From the NCBI GenBank assembly GCA_963556145.1, contig OY744466.1, positions 5,208,001 through 5,272,000 on the forward strand: a stretch of DNA of 64,000 bases. Reading direction: 5' to 3'. Positions 21,068-30,528 of this stretch are shown here, in pieces; within the stretch, counting starts at the first letter, position 1; each line of letters starts with the position of its first letter. Source of the stretch: Hygrocybe punicea (Eukaryota; Basidiomycota; Agaricomycetes; Agaricales; Hygrophoraceae). The notes below the pieces were generated by a model, which made no database searches, was not told the origin of the DNA, and saw only the letters and a list, made by a program, of their open reading frames with translations. The translations under genes were made by a program, and so were the position numbers.

Positions 21068-22837
21068 GAGGCGCACATGAGGCGTCCTCATGTCAATGTT
21101 CTTGCAATCCAACTGGAGGCCTGGGTGTCATTGAGGGATAGAAGAGGTCCGGATGACTCGGATAATTTGTCATCAGATCATGTGATGTGCAGAATTGCCT
21201 ATTCGGGGTCTACACTTGCTGTAATGGGCAAGTGCACAGTCTGGCAAGTGCAATGCACAGTCAGGTCAAAGAGGGGTATCGTCCAGTGTGGGATTGGTGA
21301 AGGGAGTGTCTTGAGGTAGTGTGGATATAGTGGCAAGGTTGGCATGAAAGAAAACAAAGGAATGTATGGAGAAAAAAACAACTAGGACAGTGGGCTAGTC
21401 AAGGTCAGACATGCGAACAGCGTAAGCTGTACTGGATGACGATGTCTGTGTCGATGACATATCAAGGGGCGATGTCTTGTCCTGTTTGTGGAACAAGAAG
21501 GTCCACCTAATGTTGGTATTCTTCCAAGAAAGGGTATTGTTGTAAACAAGTGTAGGAGGTATCAAGGTTACAGATAAAAAAGGAACAAAGAATGTGGATC
21601 CCGGTGTTGAGTCATGGCACAGGTGACAAGCTGTGGAGACAAGTCGTTGGGTACTGCATTAAAGTGATGACATGTGAACAATAAATGATAGGGGTTGTTT
21701 CACTGTTTGGGAAGTCGTATGGTCTGTAGTCAAAGTCTGAAGGAGTGTGCTCCAGTGATGATCAGATTGGAAGGAACAGTGAAATGTCTTGTGATCGAGG
21801 ATCATTTAGAGTATGCATGCAGGTGAGGAATGTCATTGGATGATCAGGAAGGAAAAAGGTAGGCATGGAATGCGAAAGTGGAAATCAAATATCCAGGTAT
21901 GGCAATTGTCAATTACGTGTTGATATATTGTCAAGGTGGAAGTTGGAGGTATCAATGGCAGGAGGATGTCAGTGCCAAAGATAGATCATGACAAGGTAGA
22001 ACCAATAAGGAAAGTGATGGCAATGATGCTGATAATAATTACAGTGATTAGCTTTGTTGGGAGTACACCCATTGTGTATCGGTTTGTTGTGGGATGAAGT
22101 AAACAATATGTCAGGGGCAAGGGAAACAACGATGGCAATGATGTCCATTGGCAAGGAGATTATTCGGGTACAGCAAGGTCATGTGGATGTGTCCATGGTT
22201 GGTCTGGGTTGTTCTAGAAGAAAGGAAGAAAAGAGAACAAGAACAAGAATAAACAACAATGTCCAAAAGAAGACAAAAGGTAAACGGGGATAAAAAAGGA
22301 AGGTGTGGTAATATAGAATCGTCATGGCAGGTACCAGAGTTGGAACCGGAGTTGCGGAGTTGAAAAACATAACAATAACCAATGTATACAAATTGTTCAG
22401 AACAGAATTTGTTTAAACCCTCCCAACTTTTTGCTATGAGGTATGTTGTGAGGGCTCCAGTTTTCATTAGAATTGCACTTTTCAGGTGAACCTGTTACCT
22501 AGAAAATTCCAGAATATCACATTTTAAGCTAAGCATGTTTTAAATCATGTCCCTATTTTTTTTTGAATTTTTATTACTGTGCATTGCTTGCAATACATCA
22601 ATTTTACAATAATGTGTTTCTGTGTCACAATCTGTGTATTTGGCACTTTCCCCTGATACACAAGACTAAGGACACTAACAAAAAATCTGTTCCAAACAAT
22701 TTTTGCATTTTTTAATTATCTACAAGTTCTTCTCTTACATCCAACTGAAATGTGAGCTTGCTGAAGAGTGATGAGCTATTTTATCTTGAGGTCAGATGCT
22801 GAACACATTTGGCAGTGGCGTTGCTGGTCCCCAGTAT

Positions 22838-22966
22838 AATATACTGTTTCTCAAGAAACAATTGCAAGGATGTGGCAAAAATCTTGCATGACAACTACTA
22901 CAACATTAGAGCAAGCCATTATCATGGGGGATGTCTGCCATGACAAAGTGATAGTATAAGAAGTTC
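22838..22966. other. Short spacer
   Basis: No feature is seen between the TIR element and the next hAT-like MITE. Confidence 0.4.
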
Positions 22967-22974
22967 AGCAGGAT

Positions 22975-23282
22975 TAGTGAATGACGCAGGTTTATCGCAG
23001 GTATAAACCTATCTACCCATATCCATACCTGCCTGTACCCATATCCGTGACCTGCACGAGTTTCCGGTCCAGAATGCCTCCAGGATCATCCAAAATGGTC
23101 CAGAATTGACTGAGATATGATCAAATCATTGTTTTGATTATATCTCACTCAGTTCTTAACCATTTTGGATGATCCCAGGCTTGCTTTGAAGCTGGCAGGT
23201 ACCGGAATCTCAACCCGTACCCGTACCCGCATTACCCACGGGTCCCGACCCGTGCGGGTTCAAAAACCCGTGTCATTCACTA
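22975..23282. mobile_element. hAT-like MITE, 308 bp, with perfect 8-bp TSD
   Basis: The left end is TAGTGAATGACGCAGG and the right end the complement of TAGTGAATGACACGGG. The 8-bp duplication AGCAGGAT lies at 22967-22974 and 23283-23290. The right side is dense in ACCCGTACCCG words, and the centre has an inverted pair around CCAAAATGG. No ORF. Superfamily inferred from the TSD length and the TAG terminus. Confidence 0.82.
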
Positions 23283-23290
23283 AGCAGGAT

Positions 23291-23811
23291 GGGAAATGCA
23301 CTGTTATTGTTGCTCTGGTATGTGCAAAAAATGGTTTGATTTCCAAATAAATATAATTGGACTATGCACTGGTAGATTGCCTTCAGAATAGGGATTGACA
23401 AGGCCAGATGTGTGCATAATTATTCTGTTGATAAGGCCTAAACTTTTACTTGGCCTTCAAAGTGCACTTTATGATACATCATGTCTTACTAAAGGGTGGG
23501 TTTCTCTATCTGATTGTAATCATTGGTCTGATGTATTTTCTGCTGATTAGCTACTACCAAGAAACAGGATGTGCAAATTGCCTGTGGATTGCATTCTTTG
23601 TGTGTTCTTCACTTGATTGGGTAATCTTTGCATTCTTGCTCATATTATTGTTGCAATCTACAGCTATGCTGACTTTGTAGCCTTAATGAAGATGATTCAT
23701 CAAAACAAGGATCAGGAATGATCTCCTTCTAAGGAGATAAAGTGCCAATAGGATGATGTCCATTCCATTGTGCAGTGCTGCCAGAATGTTGTGGATTGTA
23801 GTTCTGCAAGA
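23291..23811. other. CpG-poor spacer
   Basis: A 76-codon Leu/Ile-rich plus-strand frame (23450-23680) could look like a membrane protein, but it has no neighbours, start context or paralogue. I do not call it. Confidence 0.35.
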
Positions 23812-24340
23812 CTGATATTTCACACAAGTAATTAAATGTTTATCATAACTGCCTATATTGTATGGCCATGATTCTACAGAGAGAATCACACTGCCCTAAC
23901 ATGATATTTCACTGGAACAATTAAATGTTTATCATAATGGCTTATATTGTATGGCCATGATTCTACAAGACCGCCCTAACATGATATTTCACTGGAACAA
24001 TTAGATGGTCATCGTAATGGCCTATATTGTATGGTCATGATTTTGCAAAATTGCCCCAAAATGAGATTTCACAGGAATAATTAACTGTTTATTGTATTGG
24101 TGTATAATACTCTATATTCTATTGCCATGGTTCTGTAAGACTGCCACAAAATGATATTTTACATAAATAATTGAAGATTTATCATAATGGCCTATATTGT
24201 ATGGTCATGATTCCACAAGACTGCTCTAACATGATATTTCACAGGAATAATTGGATGTTTATTGTAATGGCCTATATAGTATGGCCATGGTTTTACAAGT
24301 CTGTGAAAAAATGCTATTTCAGTGGAATAATTATAAGTAT
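23812..24340. repeat. 80-bp tandem repeat, about 6.5 units
   Basis: Units begin TGATATTTCAC and include TTATCATAATGGCCTATATT and TATGGCCATGATTCTAC, recurring near 23812, 23902, 23981, 24061, 24150, 24231 and 24311. The same unit occurs in reverse orientation at 41690-41960 and as remnants at 46840-46960. It sits just inside a terminal repeat, so it is the subterminal satellite of a mobile element. Confidence 0.75.
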
Positions 24341-24399
24341 ATGGTAACTCCTTATATACAGTGATCCATTTTCTGCAAATCTGAGTGCAAATGACTAAT

Positions 24400-24535
24400 T
24401 ATCATAATAATTACATGTACTTGAATGCACTTTTATGGCCAGATATGACATTGCAATGGCTCAATAGTCTGTTTGTCAATTATCAACTCCACCTGGATAT
24501 ATCTGCAGCTCCCCGATTTCCTGATGCAGCTGCGA
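24400..24535. repeat. Terminal repeat of the 80-bp-satellite element
   Basis: The stretch contains AACTCCACCTGGATATATC and CTCCCCGATTTCCTGATG. The reverse complement of both is found at 41500-41545, and the first also at 43462-43478. It abuts the truncated end of the alpha-kinase gene, marking the insertion boundary. Confidence 0.6.
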
Positions 24536-26623
24536 CAACTTCTTCAACAAGAAAAACCCTCTTTTCCCCTCCCTGCTCATAGGCTAGTGCTGACTGAACG
24601 AACCGCATATCAGGGATTGACATCGGTGGTTTTCCACGGATTGCAATCTGCTTATCGATGAATTGGTAAACCAATTCTAACAAGGCATGGGCCCAAACGA
24701 AACAAGTGATTTCGGTGGTGAGGTCCCTCAGTTGTAAATGGCTATCAATGGCAATCTTCTGTTCAACGAAGACACGACATCCAAATGAGTTGACCACTTC
24801 CTTCTTTTTCGATGTGAATATCTGCTTAACGCAAACATCCACACTCTCCCCAAATACAGTTTCGCTCGCCGTTCCAAGATAAGCCATTTTGAAACCTCCT
24901 GATAACTGTTGCCCAGGACTCATATTTAGGTGCAGGTAAACCTGCTTTGGCCGATTCCAGTCCAAATTGTCCCGGTAGTGGGATTCTTTCATGAGTTCCT
25001 CAAGATTCCTTTGCTTGACGAAATAAAGACAGACCGGTATTGATTTCATGTCCACTGTTCATTTTGTCAGAATGATGTGCAAATGTACGCTGAAGGCTTG
25101 AAACTTACAAAGCTGCCGAATCTCCTTCTTTGAAGGACGATGCTGAGCACGAAGGGCTGATCGGAGGACTGTCTTATCAGGGGACACTAGGTCTGCAGAG
25201 TTGTCCCCTACATATCGGAATCGCTTTTGTGGAGGCATCTTCGGAGGACTTTGAGTGGATACCTCTGTGGGGTGGGAGATTGTCCTGCAGCGTTTGTTAT
25301 AGCTTTGCAAATCCGGTCCAGTTGCCTCAGGAAGAAAAAGAGGCTCGTCCTGTGCCAATGCAGGTTGACTTGGTATGTTTTCCTGATGTGCTGTAGTTGC
25401 CAGTGCCGGATCCGGGTACTTGTCACCTGGTATGTTAGGGCTTTTTGTGGCAGCCTATTCTCATACTTGCGGTAAGCAAGCATCCACATGAGGTATAACT
25501 GATTACACATACATCTTTGTCATTTTCAAGTGCATCACTCCATACTTCGAAGTTGGAAAATATCTTGTCTGGCACATGGAGATAGATCAAACATTTCCCG
25601 GTGCGGAATTTTGGTGCACCGTTCTTTGCTTGTCTAAAAAATTGGGTAGAAATGGCACCTCTCTCCTGGGTTAAAGGCACCCAGTCTTTGTTACGCAATA
25701 TAACATCGGCACTGTGCAAGGGGAAACCCTTTGAAAAATCCATCCATAGCCGCTCTATCACCATGAACGCCATATCTTTCAAGTCTTTTGCTCCAATATG
25801 AACTGGAATATTGTCGATTGCTTCAAAAATTCCCTGTTATTCAGCGTGAGGAGGGTAGGTGCTCGAAAAGTTATGACATACACCAAGTAAGACTTTTGTC
25901 GTCTTTCCAAGAGGAATGTGCACTAATCGGCATTCCACTGTCACCACCTCACCAGCATTATTTGCGTATGCCTGCTTTGCCATCTTATCTTGCAACAAGG
26001 CATAGACAGCGTGGTTACTCATATATCCAGCTGGCAAAACTTTTGACATTGCTGGAACAAATGATGGTTGCTGTCCTGGCAACTGTATGGTAGGGTATGT
26101 CCCACTACTTTTCTGGGGAGCGTGATATTGCTGAATAAACGGAAGAGCCGGGGGAGGCATCAGCAGACGAGGATCTCCGATGGCTTGCACAGGGTGAGAT
26201 GGCCCTGAAATTTGATTCAATTTGGAGAAAGGGTGAGGAACGGATTGAAAAGATATACCTCCTCGTTGTGCTTGTGCGACCTGGGTGTGAACCTCTTTTT
26301 TTTAAATTTGCAACCCATTCTGATCTTCATCTAGAATGACAGGAAGGGTGAAGAAGATTTAGAGAATTGAATGACAGATACAGACCTCTACGTATTGTGG
26401 TTGTCGTTTTAACATAATAAGAATAACATTCACTGCAAACAGCTCTTCCAGGACGAGTAGGATCGGCACTGTACAGATACTCGAGACTGGTGCCTGGTGG
26501 GAAGACCCTTACTCGGTATTCCTTCCGACCACAAATAACGCCTTGGGTTGAGTCAGGATTAGTGAAGCATGCAGCATACATGATGATAGAATGAAGCCAA
26601 AATCCAGTCAAATTTTCACACAT
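24536..26623 (-). pseudogene. Alpha-kinase (MHCK/EF2K-type) domain protein, 3'-truncated
   Basis: The gene starts near the ATG at 26623 with a Cys-containing N-terminus (VICGRKEYRVRVFPPGTS, then RAVCSECYSYYV). A low-complexity exon follows at 26220-25837, then exons around 25782-25500 and 25358-25110. The alpha-kinase region begins in the last exon (25055 downward): NMSPGQQLSGGFKMAYLGTA, VCVKQIF with the expected catalytic Lys, DLTTEITCFVWAHALLELVY, FIDKQIAIRG, SIPDMRFVQSALAY and RVFLVEEVV. Atypical alpha-kinases phosphorylate helical substrates. After VEEVV the sequence becomes AAASGNRGAADIS, which belongs to a repeat terminus. The catalytic Asp, zinc-binding and Gly-rich C-terminal lobe are absent, so the kinase should be inactive. 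Confidence 0.7.
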
Positions 26624-26669
26624 TGGTAATTTCCCTCAGTTAAAAAGATTTTTTTATTGTCATAAGAAA

Positions 26670-28333
26670 CTATGAGGAATCTTCAGATGGCGTGAAGTAG
26701 GCGTATTCCCGCATGTCTATATTACCCTCCTCATCCATGGTAGGAGGATTGGCTAATCCACCCATGTAACAATAGCCAAGCTCACCAACATTACCGTCGC
26801 CATGAGGTAAATCCTGTAGGCCTGAAAGAAGCTCAATTTCATCGACTTCGGATTGTACGTCACGTAGAGATTCATCCAGCAATGGGTTGTCTGGAATATT
26901 TCGGAATCCAGCCAGTATTGCGGCATATATGTCCCAAAATGTTGTCGAAGTAACTCCTGGCTGTCCAATGCCATTATAGATGGGAACCACACATGCTTCG
27001 AAGGCCATTGGAACAAGTAAAAAGACAGGATTGTTTGGATTGGCCCATTCCCTTTCCATCTCGTCAAACAACTCCGGGGGCACAATAATCTTGCCAAAGT
27101 AATTCAGTTTATATTTTATGTGATGTAGAAGACACTACCTTAAAATCACATGTGCCATACAGATGCGGTTTGGCAGCAATGAGGTCAGGGATTCCACAAG
27201 GTAAAACTTTATTCTTGTCAGCTCGTCGAGGTGTTGAATTGAACCTTCGCATCCAAGCATCAAGCTCAGCTTGAAGCCAGGGGATGGCAAGCCAATGGAA
27301 GATAAGTCTATTCTCATAAAAGTACATTAGATTCACTTAAGAAAATAACCGTACTCACCGCTCAAGAGGGTCATCGGCATTATATAAGCCACTATTAAAG
27401 CCAGAATCTAATATGTCCTCAAATCCAGGTGTAAACTGGCGCCGTAACTGAGACCAGCCTGCTTCAGGCTTAACATTCATCTTATCCCGTTTCCAACGAT
27501 GTTGAATAGTGTCGGAGAGGGCAGGATCGAGGCGGTGGCGGATGAGAGTGTGGCAATTTGCAATGCCATAGTTTTCCGAGCCCAGATCACTCTGTGTGAT
27601 GAGTGGAACACCTGATAGTAAAGTGTCAGCCACAAATAATTTGAAAAGAAGGCCATACCGCCCAATGCTTGTCCTGCTTCCAGATAATAACTTGTGATGA
27701 GACGAGGATTATGATTAGTCCACCAGATCTTCAACCATGCCAACCGGCCAGAAAATGGGTCAAGGCCCATGTGCAACCACAGTCCAAAGCGTTTCCATTT
27801 GTCATGTTGATCAAACACAAGAAGATCCATTACTCCAGCTGCCCAAAATCGCTTTTTCTTAAACCGACGTTTCAAGCGCTGCTTGACAGCATCACGTTCC
27901 ACTAAGTTGAGCCAATCCAAAAGTGTTTTCCTTGTGAACTATCAGTATTGGAAGTCGACAGTGATTTTAAGAAAAAAACTAAACGCACTCAGCAACCTTT
28001 ATATTGTGGTCTTGCCTCAAAACCGATACCATCTGGTGGGCTCCCATGGTTGGAAACCACGAGCAAATTTCGGCAACAAAGGGTGCAATAGTCTCAGGTG
28101 AATGTTGCTGCTGCCGTGTACTCAATAGCCCCCATTTCTTTCGGAGTCGTTTGAGGGATTTGAGGCTGGCGGAACAAGATATCCAAGTCAGCTAATCTAG
28201 AATGATACAAAACACGGTACCTAAGCCCATAGATGGCTGAATCGTAATGGTCCCGAACATGTCTGAGGATGGCTGTGTCAGGCAAACCGAGAGACCAGTA
28301 GTGGCAAATAAATGGCTCTAAGACCTGCTCAGG
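26670..28333 (-). CDS. Integrase-like protein (rva_4-type core), multi-exon
   Basis: Minus-strand exons carry, in order, DTAILRHVRDHYDSAIYGL, LKRLRKKWGLLSTRQQQHSP, an HTH-like stretch ETIAPFVAEICSWFPTMGAH, then the core RFWAAGVMDLLVFDQHDKW, LKIWWTNHNPRLITSYYLE, PLITQSDLGSENYGIANCH, QHRWKRDKMNVKPE, WSQLRRQFTPGFEDILDSG and RADKNKVLPCGIPDLI. The series D (QHDKW), D (TQSDLGSEN) and a downstream acidic residue resembles the catalytic triad of retroviral-type integrases. I recognise the pattern from repeated Agaricomycete genes annotated as integrase core. The stop is at 26670; the true start upstream of 28333 was not found. The alpha-kinase gene begins only about 46 bp downstream on the same strand. 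No frameshift was seen, so it may be intact. Confidence 0.65.
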
Positions 28334-28740
28334 AGCTAGAATGTGGCATGAGATTCATGGACGGGTGACTCTTGCCTGTACGTACACAATGGTTTGTGTT
28401 GGTTCAAGTGAGACATCGTTGAAAGCACGAACACATGTCACTTGCTCAGTCACTTGCCTTGTCACAATGCTAACTGGCTGCTATACATGTATCGCTGCTA
28501 CAACGACCACGGTGGCCGGGATTCGATTGAACCACCTTAAGCGGGCCAGCGTACATCAACGGGGATGGGTGGGACAATACCTCGGAACGACGATGAGATG
28601 ATAGCAGGATGGTGTCAAACGCCGTCCATGGCTGCAATCTTCCCTAAACTCAACAACCGTGATTGGAGGTCTGAATGCTCTCCATTGCAGGGTGGACTAC
28701 CATAGGCCGCCTCGGATTGGGGTAAGGATGCCGAGGACAG
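28334..28740. other. Spacer that may hold the integrase first exon
   Basis: The integrase exon ending at 28333 has a CATTCTAG acceptor, so an upstream exon should lie here, but I could not identify it. Confidence 0.35.
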
Positions 28741-29240
28741 GGCCAGAAACCAATGGCAGCAACGACAACGAAGTCAGAAGCGGACGGCAGCAGCAACGAT
28801 GATGACGGTGGGCCGCCTCGGGTGGGGGCAAGGGTGCCGGGGCCAGGAACCGGCGGCAGCAACGACGATGACGATGGGCCACCTCGGATGGGGGTAAGGA
28901 TATCGCGGGCGAGGCCGTTGTCTCTGACGATGGAACCGGGCCAAATCACCCGAGTAAGTACCCTCCTACCACTCCCCGACCCCTCAGAGTGCCCCGACCT
29001 GCGGGCCCCTCTCACCTTCACTTCGCCACTTCGCAGGTACGTCCCATCACCCTCCCACTACCCTCTGCTGCCCCCTGGGCATGTCCTGCTACCCCCACGG
29101 CCCCTCAGGTCTGTCCCACTACCCTGCTGCCCCTTGGGCACATCCCGCTACTCCTGGGTGTATTCCGCTACCCCCTGCCCCTCAGGTACATCCTGCTACC
29201 CTTGCTAAATCCTATTACCATGCTACCTCACCTTTCTTAG
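28680..29240. repeat. GC-rich minisatellites (two unit types)
   Basis: The first half repeats a unit of about 80-90 bp containing GGGCCGCCTCGGGTGGGGGC and GGCAGCAACGACGATGAC (about 3 copies). The second half (29030-29230) repeats CCCGCTACCCC/TGCCCCTCAGG words of about 40-50 bp. Frames through them are repeat translation. Confidence 0.6.
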
Positions 29241-29504
29241 TGGTTTCAACTGTACCCCACCCATTTTATCCTTTCCACTCAGTTTATCATGTATCGTAGT
29301 CTATTATTGATGAATATATATATGACAAAGTATGAAAAAGATACTGGGCAAGCCCACTGTCGCCAACAGGCATAGGAATATCTAAATTAATTGATAGAGG
29401 AGTAGTGTCCTGGGTCCTAATGCAATGCCGCGTCGGAAGTGTGAACGGCACGCTTATCTCATTCCATTTTTAGGGCTGACCAGTCCCTGTTGCCATAGAA
29501 GGCA
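29241..29504. other. AT-rich spacer
   Basis: No supported gene. The last part may contain degenerate upstream coding sequence of the HNH-like relic. Confidence 0.35.
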
Positions 29505-30023
29505 GCCCTCAACTTCGAGGACGCTACCATTGCTTCGCGGTGTCGAGAGGAATTGCAGCGGAACTTCAAGGCTCTCTCGAAGTGCGAGTCTCAACCATTC
29601 CATCTAGTGGCATCACATATTTTCCCGTACAAATGGCAGAGCGAACGGCCGCGATTCCCTTCTCTACCCAAAATCAACGATGTATGTAATGGCCTCTTCC
29701 TCTTCGAGCCGGACGAATGGGCATTTTCTCGGGCAAAAATAGGTGTTGAGGTCTAATCCGATGAGATGACATTTTGCCTTCCCGACCCAGACTGACAAGG
29801 CTTGCCATCTACGGAATGAAGTCGGACGTGGTCACGAGCGTTTAGCGGAAGAGAGGGATCTTTACGTGACTTTTGGTGACCTCGATGGGCAGTCCTTGAA
29901 GTTTCCCGTAGGTGTTCTTGCGCTGCTCAACGGCCCAGGATGGAGAACCCGAAATGTTGTATTTGATACATCAGGGGACGACAGAACTGAGAAGGCCATT
30001 CAGAATTTCTCGATAATGGCATG
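29505..30023 (+). pseudogene. HNH-endonuclease-like relic
   Basis: The plus-strand frame reads ESQPFHLVASHIFPYKWQSE, then INDVCNGLFLFEPDEWAFSR, AKIGVEV, a stop, and in-frame remnants SDEMTFCLPDPD. A further open piece carries YVTFGDLDGQSLKFPVG. The His in ASHIFPY followed by an NGLFL stretch is the pattern of the fungal HNH_2-type domain. Several in-frame stops (after GVEV and DPD) and frame changes break it, so it cannot make the full protein. Assignment is by motif shape only. Confidence 0.5.
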
Positions 30024-30470
30024 ATGAGACAGACAGGGTTGAACCTAACATACCTGTGAGTGCATCTCGTTAGCCTTTTGGAAACGCCATTTTGACATAC
30101 CACCTCTGAAGGCTGATTGAAATGTCTATGTCTGACAATACTTTCCCACATATCTGATGTTCTCTTCTGACCGATCCGCGCCAGTACTTGTCACTACCTG
30201 TCCCCACAGCCATTATGCGCCTCCCGGGCGTAGGAATCCAGAGGTCAAAAGAAGCGGTCGTTGACACTACAAGAGAGAATTTTCATAGCTTAGATCATAT
30301 CATACAAGGCCTCCATTGCCCGTACCGACCAACAATGAGGTTGGGCCCTAGATTCTTTTCGCCCAAAAACGGCTGTGCGAGGTCACAAGTATAGCACTTT
30401 CCTGATCGCTTCCGCAAGTGACTACAAATATGACTCCTGAATAGTCACTGCCTTGCAGGGTCTCAGTTAT
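30024..30470. other. Intergenic region upstream of the AAA+ gene
   Basis: No supported coding sequence. It presumably contains the AAA+ gene promoter. Confidence 0.4.
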
Positions 30471-30478
30471 CGAAGTTC

Positions 30479-30487
30479 ATAAAAAGG
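30479..30487 (+). promoter_or_regulatory. TATA-like box of the AAA+ ATPase gene
   Basis: CATAAAAAGG lies about 45-50 bp before the ATG at 30529, in a position that suits a TATA box. Inferred from position. Confidence 0.35.
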
Positions 30488-30528
30488 GCACAGTTTGCCG
30501 ATGTCTGCTTCTCTACCCTCTCTTTGCA

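Larger units (their letters stand above)
19214..22837. mobile_element. TIR element (copy 2) hosting a palindromic insertion
   Basis: The left end reads TATACTTGGGGACCAGCAA and the right end is its complement with one or two changes (TTGCTGGTCCCCAGTATA). A partial internal copy lies at 11750-13405. Positions 19350-19680 and 21077-22370 align to that copy and are separated here by a 1.4 kb palindromic element. Without the insertion the element would be about 2.2 kb. No transposase motif is visible, so it is non-autonomous or decayed. A target duplication was not resolved. Confidence 0.6.

Noticed and set aside
23450..23680. Hydrophobic 76-codon frame as a membrane protein
   Set aside because: AT-rich CpG-poor repeat tract, no supporting context or homologue.
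23812..24340. CRISPR-like array
   Set aside because: 80-bp units are head-to-tail satellite copies without unique spacers, and the genome is eukaryotic.
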